A stretch of DNA of 64,000 bases from Propionicimonas sp. (GCA_013791955.1 VMSW01000005.1:124001-188000); one strand, 5' to 3'. Shown: positions 1 through 10,122, numbered from the stretch's first letter. Notes: generated by a model not told the origin, from the sequence alone. Translations and numbers: made by a program.

Positions 1-1845
<1,845 letters not shown>

Positions 1846-1859
1846 TTCTCCGGCGCTGA

Positions 1860-1893
1860 CTCGACCCCATCCCCGTCCGGGGGTGGGGTCGAG
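1860..1893 (+). terminator. Hairpin terminator after nifJ
   Basis: Perfect 10-base outer arms CTCGACCCCA and TGGGGTCGAG enclose a short GC-rich core, starting 15 bases after the nifJ stop. No T-tract follows, which is common in high-GC actinobacteria. Confidence 0.7.
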
Positions 1894-1984
1894 TGCGTGA
1901 TGAGTACAACTTTGGCTGCCGTTGGGTTGGCCGAGTTGGCAGGGGGGAGAATGGACCCTCAGCCTCAGTTGTAAGGAGCCACCA

Positions 1985-3040
1985 ATGCCCCAGGCACTTG
2001 CCTACGCAATCGACTCGCCCACCGGGACGTTCTCCCGTACCACCATCGAGCGACGCGAGCCCGGCCCAACCGAGGTGCTGTTCGACATCAGCTTCGCCGG
2101 TATCTGCCACTCCGATATTCACACCGCGCGTGGTGAGTGGGGTCGCGATATCAGCTATCCGCTGGTGCCAGGCCACGAGATCGCCGGCATAGTGCGCGAA
2201 GTCGGTTCGGCGGTCACCGGGTTCAAAGTCGGTGACCGGGTTGGTGTGGGTTGTTTCGTCGACTCCTGTGGGGAGTGCCAGGCTTGCCAGCGTGGCGAGG
2301 AGCAGTTCTGCGACGGCACGGGGGGCACGATCTGGACCTACAACTCCACCGGACGCGACGGTCTGCCGACCGCGGGCGGCTACTCCACCGCGATCACGGT
2401 GGAGCAGGACTACCTGTGCCGGATCCCCGAAGAAATCGACTTGGCTCAAAGCGCTCCGCTGCTGTGCGCTGGTATCACGATGTACTCCCCGCTGAAGCGC
2501 TGGGGTGCCGGCCCGGGCAAGCGGGTGGCGATCGTCGGCATGGGAGGCCTGGGTCACATGGGCGTCCAGATCGCGGCGGCGATGGGCGCCGAGGTTTCCG
2601 TGATCTCGCAGACCCTGTCGAAGGAGACCGATGGTCGCAAGTTCGGTGCCACGGAGTATTTCGCCCTCAGCGAGCCCGGCACGCTGAAGAAGCTGCGCAA
2701 GCGCTTTGACCTCATCGTCTCCACGATCTCCGGCGAGCAGGATCTCAACGGCTTGATCGATTGCCTGGTCACCGGTGGTGCCTTGGTGGATGTCGGTCTG
2801 CCGGAACACCCAGTGGCGTTGTCGTTGGGCGGCTTGGTTGGCCAACGCCGCATCCTGGCCGGCTCAGAGATCGGCGGGATCGCCGAAACCCAAGAGATGC
2901 TCGACTTCTGTGCCGAGCACGGCCTGGCTGCCCAAATTGAGGTCATCGGTGGCGAGGACATCAACGCCGCCTACGACCGAGTGGTGCACTCCGACGTCCG
3001 CTACCGCTTTGTGATCGACACCGCCACCTTCACCGCCTGA
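1985..3040 (+). CDS. Zinc-dependent NAD(P) alcohol dehydrogenase (YahK/cinnamyl-alcohol dehydrogenase type)
   Basis: Medium-chain dehydrogenase of 351 aa, probably reducing aldehydes to alcohols. Catalytic zinc ligands are visible as GICHSD (Cys41) and GHE (His64/Glu65). A structural zinc lobe carries four cysteines at 95, 98, 101 and 109 (CGECQACQRGEEQFC). The nucleotide-binding loop is GMGGLGHMG near residue 183. An in-frame start exists 63 bases upstream, but ATG 1985 has AAGGAG six bases before it and begins the family's normal N-terminus. The gene is monocistronic, with hairpins on both sides. The true substrate cannot be read from the sequence. Confidence 0.9.
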   Translation: MPQALAYAIDSPTGTFSRTTIERREPGPTEVLFDISFAGICHSDIHTARGEWGRDISYPLVPGHEIAGIVREVGSAVTGFKVGDRVGVGCFVDSCGECQACQRGEEQFCDGTGGTIWTYNSTGRDGLPTAGGYSTAITVEQDYLCRIPEEIDLAQSAPLLCAGITMYSPLKRWGAGPGKRVAIVGMGGLGHMGVQIAAAMGAEVSVISQTLSKETDGRKFGATEYFALSEPGTLKKLRKRFDLIVSTISGEQDLNGLIDCLVTGGALVDVGLPEHPVALSLGGLVGQRRILAGSEIGGIAETQEMLDFCAEHGLAAQIEVIGGEDINAAYDRVVHSDVRYRFVIDTATFTA

Positions 3041-3057
3041 CTCCTGCTCGACAAGGC

Positions 3058-3094
3058 GACGGTTCCAATTGGCGCAGCGCTAATTGGAACCGTC
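3058..3094 (+). terminator. Hairpin terminator after the alcohol dehydrogenase
   Basis: A perfect 13-base inverted repeat, GACGGTTCCAATT and AATTGGAACCGTC, with an 11-base loop, 17 bases after the stop codon. Confidence 0.75.
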
Positions 3095-3096
3095 CC

Positions 3097-3130
3097 CAGT
3101 CTTGGGCGGACGGCAGTCTTGGGCGGACGG
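3097..3130. repeat. Two-copy 17-base tandem repeat
   Basis: CAGTCTTGGGCGGACGG occurs twice back to back (3097-3113 and 3114-3130) just after the terminator. A third partial similarity (GTTCTTGGGCAC) follows. No function is apparent. Confidence 0.8.
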
Positions 3131-3257
3131 CGGACGTGTTCTTGGGCACTTTACGCACCGGGTACTTTGGCCTGACTAGAGGTAATGCTGCCCCGACGGT
3201 GGTAATCTTTCAACGGTTAATCATTGACGATTCAACCAATAGTGGAAGGTGCTCCCA

Positions 3258-3842
3258 ATGAAACGCAGCGCGCTCGATCGATTGGTTTCGTGGATCGGCC
3301 TCGCCCTAGCCGCCGTTCTCTTGGTGGCGGGAGGTCTGCTCGCCGTCGCAAGTACATTCATCGGTGGCCAGGTCTCTGATCAACTGGCCGCCCAGAAGGT
3401 CACGATGCCCACCCAGGCCGCCTACGCAAACCTGTCGCCAGCCGATCAAGCGGCTCTGGCGCCGTTCGCGGGCCAGCCGATGACCACCGGTGCGCAGGCG
3501 AAGGCCTTTGCCGATCATTACATCCAAGCGCACCTCACTGCGCTGGGTGGTGGACGGACCTACGGCGAGGTCAGCAACGAATACCTCAAGCTGGCTAAGG
3601 ACCCCGCCGCCGATCCGGCCAAGGTGAAGGAGCTAGGCGACCTGCGCCAGACCATGTTCATGGGTGACACCTTGCGCAGCATTCTGCTCACTGCCTACGC
3701 CTTCGGCACCATGGGAGTAATCGCGGGGATCGCAGCGGCGGCGGCCTTCGTCGGCGCCGTGGTGCTGGCTATCTTGAGCTTCCTGGGCATGCGCCACGCC
3801 AAGGTTGCCCAGGGCGACGTTCTGGTCGGCGAGGCGGAATGA
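3258..3842 (+). CDS. Small two-TM membrane protein of unknown function
   Basis: A 194-aa protein with a hydrophobic segment near residues 10-33, an extracytoplasmic middle of about 110 residues containing an AxAFADHYIQAHL motif, and a second hydrophobic segment near 145-180. Similar actinobacterial proteins are often labelled 'aromatic ring-opening dioxygenase LigA', but nothing enzymatic is visible and I do not use that name. ATG 3258 is chosen over the in-frame GTG at 3249 because GGAAGG lies eight bases before it. It faces the PHP gene convergently across a shared hairpin. Function unknown. Confidence 0.75.
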   Translation: MKRSALDRLVSWIGLALAAVLLVAGGLLAVASTFIGGQVSDQLAAQKVTMPTQAAYANLSPADQAALAPFAGQPMTTGAQAKAFADHYIQAHLTALGGGRTYGEVSNEYLKLAKDPAADPAKVKELGDLRQTMFMGDTLRSILLTAYAFGTMGVIAGIAAAAAFVGAVVLAILSFLGMRHAKVAQGDVLVGEAE

Positions 3843-3906
3843 TCGCTGGAACGGACAGATCTCGGTAGCCCGAATCCGAGCAGCTATCGCGTTGCCGCGT
3901 AGGAAA

Positions 3907-3943
3907 GGGCCGCCACCTCGAAACCCAATCGAGGTGGCGGCCC
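3907..3943. terminator. Bidirectional hairpin terminator
   Basis: Perfect 15-base arms (GGGCCGCCACCTCGA and its complement) with a 7-base loop lie between two convergent genes, so it can end both transcripts. Confidence 0.85.
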
Positions 3944-3965
3944 TGCACTGCGTTGGGTAGAAGGT

Positions 3966-5378
3966 TCAGCAGATCTCGCCAGTCCTGGCGTCGACCTTCA
4001 CCACGGTGGTGGCGGGCTGGCCGTCCACGAGGGTGGTGATCTTCACTGCGAAGACCTGTTGGCCCCACTTGGTGCCGAACACGCGGGTAACGCTCACCTG
4101 TGCCGTGGTGCGATCCACCGAGGCGAGAGCAACAGCGGCCGCTTCAGCCTCGCTCAGGTAGTGGCCGTGGTGCGACTTGGTGTTCAGCTCCACACCGAAG
4201 GCGTTGGTGAACGAGATGCCGTTGTCGCCCTTCAACTGGGCGCGGAGGTAGTTGTCGACGCCCGCAGCCACCTTGTCCAGATCCACCGTGTTCCCGGTGG
4301 CCACCACCTTGCCGTCGGCGATCCACTCGATGGTGTTGTAGTTGGTGCCCTGGATCGTGATGGTGTCCTTGGCCTCGTTCACCGAGATGCGGGTGATCGT
4401 CGGAGCGGGCTTGGTGCGGTCGCCCTTGAAGCTCGAGCCCAGCTCGCGCTTGGCCACCAGGGCGGTGGAGTAGAACGCGCCCGACATCAGCGTGTCGTGG
4501 ATGTTCGCCTCGGTTAGGGCGGGCATGAGCAGCCGGTTGTAGTCGTAGCCCAGCGCGCTGGTGGAATGAGCGTCGTCATTGGCGAAACCGGAGACGTTGC
4601 GCTCAGGAAGGGTCTCCTGCAGCACCGAGTCCCACAGGATGCGGTCGGAGTAGGAGTCACCGTCGGAGACCTTGTTGACGATCTCCATGCCGACCAGCGT
4701 GTCGGGGTACTTCTCAAACAGCCCGACGTAGCGGGCAACCTTCACCGGATCGGTCGCAGCCGCGCCACCGGTGGTGGTGTTGCTGCCGCCGTAATACCGG
4801 CCGGGGTGGTTGATGTGCATCAGCGGCTTCAACGCTGCGTCGGAGGCCTTGTTCATCTCGTCGACGTGGGCGGTCTTGGATTCGAGAGTGGCGCCGCTGG
4901 AGTTGTTCCAGTTCGTCCAGAAGGTATTGAGGTGGTCGGCCTGCGACTGCTCGTCGGAGTAGGGAATCCCGATCATGCCGGCCTGTCCGTCCCGGCCGAC
5001 GCCGGTGTTCATCTCGATCATGCGCTCGGTGGTCAGGTAGTAGTTGGGATCAGCCTGCGCGTGAGCGGTGTCGGTGCGGTCCCAGGTGGTGTTGACGACG
5101 TTGTGGTCGGTCATCGCGTAGACGTTGAAGCCGAGCGAGTAGGCAGTCTCGAGCATCTCGGTGGCGGTGTTGCCGCCATCGGACTCGGTGGTGTGGTTGT
5201 GGAATCCGGCTTTGTACTGCTGCCAATGCCAGTTGACCCCTGCGTAGGGATTAGCGATCTTGTAGTCCATGTCGCTGCTGCTGTTGCCGCATGCAGTGGC
5301 GGTGGTCAACGGAGCGGCGGTGAGTGCGATGGTGCCGACAATCGCAGTCGCGGCCAGTCTGAAGCTACGTCGGGACAT
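3966..5378 (-). CDS. Secreted PHP-domain metal-dependent phosphoesterase-like protein
   Basis: A 470-aa exported protein. The N-terminus (MSRRSFRLAATAIVGTIALT) is a signal peptide ending near ATAC, possibly a weak lipobox. The PHP fold is shown by AGFHNHTTESDG (metal-binding HxH), MTDHN further on, a later HINHPG, and DDAHS near residue 265. Family members hydrolyse phosphoesters or act as amidohydrolases, but the substrate here is unknown. The last ~60 residues (alternating hydrophobic, ending VVKVDARTGEIC) look PepSY-like. The start has GAGAGGA nine bases upstream. The gene is single and transcribed toward the bidirectional hairpin. Confidence 0.82.
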   Translation of the reverse strand: MSRRSFRLAATAIVGTIALTAAPLTTATACGNSSSDMDYKIANPYAGVNWHWQQYKAGFHNHTTESDGGNTATEMLETAYSLGFNVYAMTDHNVVNTTWDRTDTAHAQADPNYYLTTERMIEMNTGVGRDGQAGMIGIPYSDEQSQADHLNTFWTNWNNSSGATLESKTAHVDEMNKASDAALKPLMHINHPGRYYGGSNTTTGGAAATDPVKVARYVGLFEKYPDTLVGMEIVNKVSDGDSYSDRILWDSVLQETLPERNVSGFANDDAHSTSALGYDYNRLLMPALTEANIHDTLMSGAFYSTALVAKRELGSSFKGDRTKPAPTITRISVNEAKDTITIQGTNYNTIEWIADGKVVATGNTVDLDKVAAGVDNYLRAQLKGDNGISFTNAFGVELNTKSHHGHYLSEAEAAAVALASVDRTTAQVSVTRVFGTKWGQQVFAVKITTLVDGQPATTVVKVDARTGEIC

Positions 5379-5571
5379 GAGTTCCTCTCGTGATCAGCCC
5401 CGGCGGATACCCGACCAGCCGATTCCGGTCAGCAGCCGGGGTCGTGACCCATCCCAGTGGTCCAAAGTGACCGACAGTCCTCTGTGATTGGAACGGAGGA
5501 AGAACTACTACAGAACGTCGTAGGCGGTGTTACCGCGGCCTCGAAGGTAGGTGCGCACTAGCCTGGTGAAG

Positions 5572-5610
5572 GAAGCAGGGCCCGCAGCGAGTAGCTACGG
5601 GCCCTGCTTC
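5572..5610 (-). terminator. Hairpin terminator of the PxKF gene
   Basis: Perfect 13-base arms (GAAGCAGGGCCCG and its complement) with a 13-base loop, about 34 bases downstream of the stop of the minus-strand gene that ends at 5644. Confidence 0.8.
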
Positions 5611-5643
5611 GGTTCAGGCCTGCGGGCCTGAGTCCGGCCTGGA

Positions 5644-6384
5644 TCAGCGCAGGCGGAACAGCGCCTTGAGCGCCGAGCCGTCGTCGGTGGTGACGGTAAC
5701 CACGTAGCAGGCAGTCACCTTGACCTTGACCTTCTTAACGATGGTCTTCTTGCCCTTGTGGGTCACCTTGGTGACGGTCTTGGTGACCTTGGCCGCCTTG
5801 GCGGTCTTCCAGTTCTTCCGGAAGGCGCCGTCGCGGTACTTCAGGGCGTAGCCCTTCTTGGTCATGGTCAGCGGCACCGGATCAGCGGTGGCCGTCGCGT
5901 CGGTGCACGAGACCAGCTGGGAGGTGAAGCCAGTGACCACCGAGGTGCTGGTCGCCTTGGTCGCGCCGGTGTAAACCTTGAACTTCAGCGGGACGACCGA
6001 ACCGGCCTTCACCTTGTTCCAGACGTTCTCGCCCATCTTCACCGGACGGTAGAAGCCCTTCAGCGTCCAGGCGGTGACGGTGTAGCTGATGGTCTGGGTG
6101 GTGGTGACCTCAGCCGCCGTGGCGGTTGCGGTGAGGACGTGGGTGCCGACGGTGGTCTCGTAGCCGGAGACGGTGCAGTCGACAGCAGCAGCGGCTTCAT
6201 CGACCGCGGCGCAGGTGTTGGCGGCCGGAACTTGGCCGTACACGTAGCTGGCACCTTCGGTGATCGCGCCGGCCCAGGTGATGGTCGGGGCGGTGGCGGC
6301 GACGGCCGGGGCCAGCGAGAACGTGCTTAGGACGACGGCCAGAACCGCACCGACTACGGTGCGGCTCAGCTTGGTGGTGGTCAT
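5644..6384 (-). CDS. Secreted PxKF-domain protein
   Basis: A 246-aa exported protein. A typical signal peptide (MTTTKLSRTVVGAVLAVVLS, cleavage near AVAA) is followed by an Ig-like stretch (residues ~35-105). The C-terminal region carries the PxKF signature: GSVVPLKFKVY, a paired-Cys loop, FRKNWKT and CYVVTVTTDDGSALKALFRLR. The domain is typical of large actinobacterial surface proteins; here it is nearly alone. A Lys/Thr/Val-rich insert (VTKTVTKVTHKGKKTIVKK) splits the domain. ATG 6384 has AAAGAGG before it, and the longer upstream frame has no site. No enzymatic role visible. Confidence 0.8.
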   Translation of the reverse strand: MTTTKLSRTVVGAVLAVVLSTFSLAPAVAATAPTITWAGAITEGASYVYGQVPAANTCAAVDEAAAAVDCTVSGYETTVGTHVLTATATAAEVTTTQTISYTVTAWTLKGFYRPVKMGENVWNKVKAGSVVPLKFKVYTGATKATSTSVVTGFTSQLVSCTDATATADPVPLTMTKKGYALKYRDGAFRKNWKTAKAAKVTKTVTKVTHKGKKTIVKKVKVKVTACYVVTVTTDDGSALKALFRLR

Positions 6385-6427
6385 GCGAAACCTCTTTCTT
6401 GGGGGGTTCGTCACTCTCTCGAACTGA

Positions 6428-6453
6428 GTGAAGGCGCTGGCGGACGCCTTCAC
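6428..6453 (-). terminator. Hairpin terminator of the pfk-usp-crcB run
   Basis: Perfect arms GTGAAGGCG and CGCCTTCAC with an 8-base loop, 70 bases beyond the stop of the last crcB gene on the minus strand. It is upstream of the PxKF gene, so it insulates the two units. Confidence 0.65.
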
Positions 6454-6522
6454 GGTGTTAACCGAGCGAGCTGCCCAGAAAGTTACGGGTGGGTTCGAGC
6501 ACTTTCGCCGGGGTGAGGGCGC

Positions 6523-6891
6523 CTATGACGCCAGCCAGAGACCAAGGGCGGCCGCGCCCACACTGGCCAGCAGTATTCCGCCAGCGTGGAGGGTAGCGAG
6601 CAGACCCCGTCCGGCCAGGATCAGGCGGGCGGCTTCGACGCTGGCGGTGCTGAAAGTGGTGTATCCGCCCAGTAGGCCGGTGCCTATCGGCAGTGCCCAG
6701 GTGTCGTCCCCGGCGCCGATCAACCAACCCACGGCCAAGCCCAGCAGCAGCGATCCGGTGACATTGATCAACACCGTGCCCAGAGGTGCGCCCAGCCGAG
6801 GTACCCACGCCCTGGCCCGAGCGTTTACCCAGCCGTCGACCAGAAACCGGAGCAGTGCACCGAGGCCACCGGCAAGCGCGATCAGCATCAT
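6523..6891 (-). CDS. crcB: CrcB/Fluc fluoride channel, second copy
   Basis: A 122-aa, four-TM membrane protein. Fluc family marks are GxLGALLRF near the N-terminus, INVTGSLLLGL in TM2 and GLLGGYTTFSTAS in TM3. Fluc proteins assemble as antiparallel dimers that export fluoride. The start ATG 6891 overlaps the TGA of the upstream crcB as ATGA, so translation is coupled; a longer open frame reaching 7194 is only the shadow of that gene. Two adjacent, non-identical crcB genes suggest an obligate heterodimer or two homodimers. Confidence 0.92.
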   Translation of the reverse strand: MMLIALAGGLGALLRFLVDGWVNARARAWVPRLGAPLGTVLINVTGSLLLGLAVGWLIGAGDDTWALPIGTGLLGGYTTFSTASVEAARLILAGRGLLATLHAGGILLASVGAAALGLWLAS

Positions 6892-7295
6892 GATGCCTTC
6901 CTGAGGGCCCGCAGCTTGCGCACCACCACCATGGCCACCACGGCGGACGCGATGCCGATCAGGACGCTGGCCACCGGATAGCCCAGCCCGGACGGCCACG
7001 CGCCAGCGTGCAGCAACCCGACAGTCTCCACCGAGAAGGCGCTGTAGGTGGTGAAGCCGCCAAGAAGCCCAGTACCGACCCCAAGGCGCATCGAGTGCCG
7101 CCAGCCCACATCGTCCCCGGCGGCTAACACCTCTAGCAGCAATCCCAACAGCAACGAGCCGCAGATGTTGATCCAGAAAGTCGTCCAGGGCCATTGGCCG
7201 ACGGCCGCCGGTGCGGCTGCCTCAAGGCTGGCCCGTGCGGCAGTGCCCAGCATGCCGCCGACCACGATGAGAGCCAGATTGCCGACTCGACTCAC
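6888..7295 (-). CDS. crcB: CrcB/Fluc fluoride channel, first copy
   Basis: A 135-aa four-TM protein with GGMLGTAARASLE, WINICGSLLLGLLLE and GLLGGFTTYSAFSVET, all Fluc hallmarks including the central Gly-rich break and the Phe/Thr/Ser pore residues of TM3. Overlaps the upstream universal stress gene and the downstream crcB by four bases each, so the three genes form one translation-coupled unit. No fluoride riboswitch is visible upstream of the operon. Confidence 0.93.
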   Translation of the reverse strand: MSRVGNLALIVVGGMLGTAARASLEAAAPAAVGQWPWTTFWINICGSLLLGLLLEVLAAGDDVGWRHSMRLGVGTGLLGGFTTYSAFSVETVGLLHAGAWPSGLGYPVASVLIGIASAVVAMVVVRKLRALRKAS

Positions 7296-7804
7296 TGCAG
7301 CTTCCAGTCCACAACTTCAAGTGGCACGGCCAGGACCGGACGGTGTTGGTGCCTGGCGAGGTCCTGGCCCAAGGAGCGGCCGAGCCCGAATCTGGCCGAG
7401 TGTGGACGGCGCGCGCCGACCACGATGGCGCAAGCGTCCACCGCCCGAGCCAGGTGGGTGAGGGCCCGGTCGGGTCGTCCGGCCAGATAGCGGAACTCCC
7501 AGGGCACCTCGAGCTCCAGGCCGGTCAGCCAGTCGCGCAGTTGCTGTTCAGTGCGATGCCAACCGTCGTCATCGCCATCTGGGTCGATCCCGACATGGCG
7601 GACGGTGCCGTCGGCGAACTCCTCCTCGGCCAGCCGGCTCGGATCTGCGTAGGCGCAGTACAGACTCGCCCCGCTGGCCAGCGCCCAAACCGCAGCGGTA
7701 TGGGCCACCAGCTCCGACTGCCCAGGACGCACCCCGACCACCAGGGGGTGGCCAGGCGCCGGCACAATCCGCTCTACCGCTGGCTGCGGTACTGAATGCA
7801 TCAT
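7292..7804 (-). CDS. Universal stress protein (UspA-like)
   Basis: A 170-aa cytoplasmic protein. It begins with a short tail and then PLVVGVRPGQSELVAHTAAVWALA, the first beta strand and helix of the Usp fold. It ends with GRPDRALTHLARAVDACAIVVGARRP...LARHQHRPVLAVP. The family's ATP-binding motif Gx2Gx9G(S/T) is only loosely kept (GARRPHSARFGLGRSLGQDLARH), so ATP binding is uncertain. It lies 24 bases after the pfk stop and overlaps crcB by 4 bases. Confidence 0.82.
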   Translation of the reverse strand: MMHSVPQPAVERIVPAPGHPLVVGVRPGQSELVAHTAAVWALASGASLYCAYADPSRLAEEEFADGTVRHVGIDPDGDDDGWHRTEQQLRDWLTGLELEVPWEFRYLAGRPDRALTHLARAVDACAIVVGARRPHSARFGLGRSLGQDLARHQHRPVLAVPLEVVDWKLQ

Positions 7805-7828
7805 GACCCCTTTTTTGCTCGAAATGGC

Positions 7829-10063
7829 TCAGACGGGCGCATCGGCCACCGCCTTCATCACTGGCCGCAATGCCAACCACCACTGGTTCTTCGGGCGGCG
7901 GAAGGTGGTGTCCATGTCGTCCAGCATGTGTGCCAATGGGCTGGCGGTCACCTTGGATTCCACCAGACCAAGGTAGAAGCTCTCCGGCTTGGCATTGATG
8001 AAGCCTTCATTGAGCAGATCGAGGGCGCGCGAGACCAGCCGTACGGCCAGCAGCCGGTCGAACGGGCTGGGGCTGCCGCCCTGTTGGATGTGGCCGAGCA
8101 CGTTTTGGCGCACGTCGTACAGACCTTGGCTTTCCTGCTCCAGCAGTCGGGCCAGGAAGTCGGTGGTGTAGAGCGGGTTGGCTTCCTCGTTGCGGACCGC
8201 CAAGAACAGCTTGCGACCAGCGGCGAAGCTGCTGCGCAACCATTCGACATCGTCAATCAGCGCGTTGAGGCTGATGCCCTCCTCGTGCAGGTAGACCCGT
8301 TCGGCGCCACCTGCCAGGGCGCTCATCAAGGCGAGGTAGCCGCAGTGGCGTCCCATCGTTTCCACCACGAAGGCCCGCCTGGAGGCGGCCCCCGACATCT
8401 TGATTCGGTCGATCGCCTCGGTGATCACATTCAGCGCCGTGTCGGCGCCGATGGCCAGCTCCGATCCGGGCAGATTGTTGTCGATGGACGCGGGCAGGCA
8501 GGCGATCGGCAGCCCGCAGGCCGGGAATCTTTCGGCCTCAGCATGCATTAGGTGGGCGGCTTCGTACCCGTTCCAGCCGCCGATCATCAGCAGGGCGTCG
8601 ACCTTCTGGTCTTCCAAAGTGCGGCTGATTCGGTACAGCTCCTCAACGGTTGGGACGGTGCGCCGGGTGCCCAGATCGGCCCCGCCGACCAGCCATCCTT
8701 CGACGTCGGCCCACTCCAATTCGGTGATCTTGCCGTCACGCAGCCCCGGGAAGCCGCCCTGGATGCCGAGCATGGTGTGGCCACGACTGATCCCCAGCCG
8801 GACGGCGTCCGCCGCGGCAGCGTTCATCCCGGGGGCCAAGCCGCCGCCGTGAATGATCGCGATGCGCTTGGAACCGGCACCCGCATCGACCCTGCTGGGA
8901 CTGGACATCTCAGCGAAGATGCGCGCTGCCTCGGTGAAGGAGCCGCCGCGCAACTCCATCGCTGCGTTGTAGTCGCCGGCAGCGATCAACTCGGGCACCT
9001 TGCGGGTTTTGGCGACGGCTTCGATCAACGGGGCGTGATGAATGCGGTTGCCACGGAAGCCGATCACGGGGCCCGTCGTGCCCGGGGTGGCGTTGAGCAC
9101 TTCCAGGACCGCCTCATGGCCCAACCAAGTTGAGGCCCACCGGTCGTAGGCGCTGGGCGCCCCACCGCGCTGGACGTGCCCGAGGATGGTCACGCGGGCA
9201 TCCTCGTTGAGGGTGTCCTGAATGACCTGCCGGACGTAGCCAGAGGTGATCGGCTGGCCTTGGCGGTCGCAGGCGCCTTCGGCCACCACCACCATCGAGT
9301 CTCGCCGCCCGGCCTGGCGTCCGCGCCGCAGTTCAGCACACATCTTCTGCTCCCAGCCCGCCTCGGGTGGGGTTTCCGGGATCAACACGTAGTCACAACC
9401 GCCAGCGATGGCACTCATCAGGGCCAGGTAGCCGCAGTGGCGTCCCATCACCTCGACCACGAAGCCGCGTTGGTGGCTGGCCGCAGTGCTGGACAGGTCG
9501 TCGATCGCCGAGACGATCCGGTGCAGGGCGGTGTCGGCACCGATGGTCATGTCAGTGCCCACCAAGTCGTTGTCGATGGAGCCGACCAGGCCAGCGAACA
9601 TCAGCGCAGGGTGGGCGGCCGCCACTTCTGGAGCCAGCTGACCCTCAGCGACCAGCTCGGCCAGGATCTGGCTCCATTCGCCGCGGAACTGGTCCAGGCC
9701 GGTGAGTGAGCCATCGCCGCCGATCACCACCAGTCGATCGATGCCGTTGGCCAGCAGGTTCAGCGCGGAGCGCTTGCGTCCGGCGTACTCGCGGAAGTCC
9801 TTCGACCGGAAGGTGCCGATCATGGTCCCGCCCTTGCCGAGGATGCTGCCGACGTCATCCCAATCGAGTTCCCGGATTCCGTCGCCGCCGTCGACCATGC
9901 CTTGGTAGCCCTCGAAAACGGCGTAGACCTGCGCTCCCAAGGTGACTGCGGTGCGTACGACAGCACGAACTGCGGCGTTCATGCCCTGCGCGTCGCCCCC
10001 GCTGGTGAGGATGCCGATCCGTTTCCCGGCCCCAGGTAAAGCTGAAGCCATGTCAGTGGTCAT
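7829..10063 (-). CDS. Double-length 6-phosphofructokinase (eukaryote-like tandem PFK)
   Basis: Phosphorylates fructose 6-phosphate in glycolysis. The 744-aa protein is two PfkA-type modules in one chain, against ~320 aa for normal bacterial PFK. The N-half keeps the catalytic set: SGGDAQGMNA (21), GGDGS (115-119), GSIDND with Asp164, MGRHCGY (206). Gly in GGDGS and Gly before SIDND are the ATP-type, not PPi-type, residues. The C-half has GGWNG (495) in place of GGDGS and SIDNN (526), so it is probably regulatory, as in animal PFK. ATG 10063 is chosen: AGGA lies seven bases upstream; an earlier TTG lacks a site. Confidence 0.9.
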   Translation of the reverse strand: MTTDMASALPGAGKRIGILTSGGDAQGMNAAVRAVVRTAVTLGAQVYAVFEGYQGMVDGGDGIRELDWDDVGSILGKGGTMIGTFRSKDFREYAGRKRSALNLLANGIDRLVVIGGDGSLTGLDQFRGEWSQILAELVAEGQLAPEVAAAHPALMFAGLVGSIDNDLVGTDMTIGADTALHRIVSAIDDLSSTAASHQRGFVVEVMGRHCGYLALMSAIAGGCDYVLIPETPPEAGWEQKMCAELRRGRQAGRRDSMVVVAEGACDRQGQPITSGYVRQVIQDTLNEDARVTILGHVQRGGAPSAYDRWASTWLGHEAVLEVLNATPGTTGPVIGFRGNRIHHAPLIEAVAKTRKVPELIAAGDYNAAMELRGGSFTEAARIFAEMSSPSRVDAGAGSKRIAIIHGGGLAPGMNAAAADAVRLGISRGHTMLGIQGGFPGLRDGKITELEWADVEGWLVGGADLGTRRTVPTVEELYRISRTLEDQKVDALLMIGGWNGYEAAHLMHAEAERFPACGLPIACLPASIDNNLPGSELAIGADTALNVITEAIDRIKMSGAASRRAFVVETMGRHCGYLALMSALAGGAERVYLHEEGISLNALIDDVEWLRSSFAAGRKLFLAVRNEEANPLYTTDFLARLLEQESQGLYDVRQNVLGHIQQGGSPSPFDRLLAVRLVSRALDLLNEGFINAKPESFYLGLVESKVTASPLAHMLDDMDTTFRRPKNQWWLALRPVMKAVADAPV

Positions 10064-10094
10064 GGCCCAATCCTGCCCCAATCAGGACCGGCTG

Positions 10095-10116
10095 GCCCGG
10101 CTTTGATCAACCGGGC
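10095..10116 (-). terminator. Weak hairpin after the VanY-like gene
   Basis: Arms GCCCGG and CCGGGC with a 10-base loop (CTTTGATCAA) lie just past the stop at 10123 on the minus strand. Only six base pairs, so terminator function is tentative. Confidence 0.35.
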
Positions 10117-10122
10117 GGCGGA

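Noticed and set aside
3097-3130. Target-site duplication or att site
   Set aside because: The two copies are adjacent, with no mobile gene or integrase nearby.
3258-3842. Name 'aromatic ring-opening dioxygenase LigA' used for similar proteins
   Set aside because: No dioxygenase fold or metal ligands; the protein is a two-TM membrane protein.
6892-7194. Longer start for the second crcB gene
   Set aside because: The added residues are an out-of-frame reading of the first crcB; the ATGA overlap gives the proper start.
7796-8551. Long plus-strand open frames opposite pfk and similar antisense frames elsewhere
   Set aside because: They mirror strong genes in GC-rich DNA, have no family motifs, and their composition is that of reverse-frame shadows.
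10064-10122. Fluoride riboswitch upstream of the pfk-usp-crcB run
   Set aside because: The upstream space is only 59 bases and lacks the crcB-motif core; none occurs between usp and crcB either, as the genes overlap.
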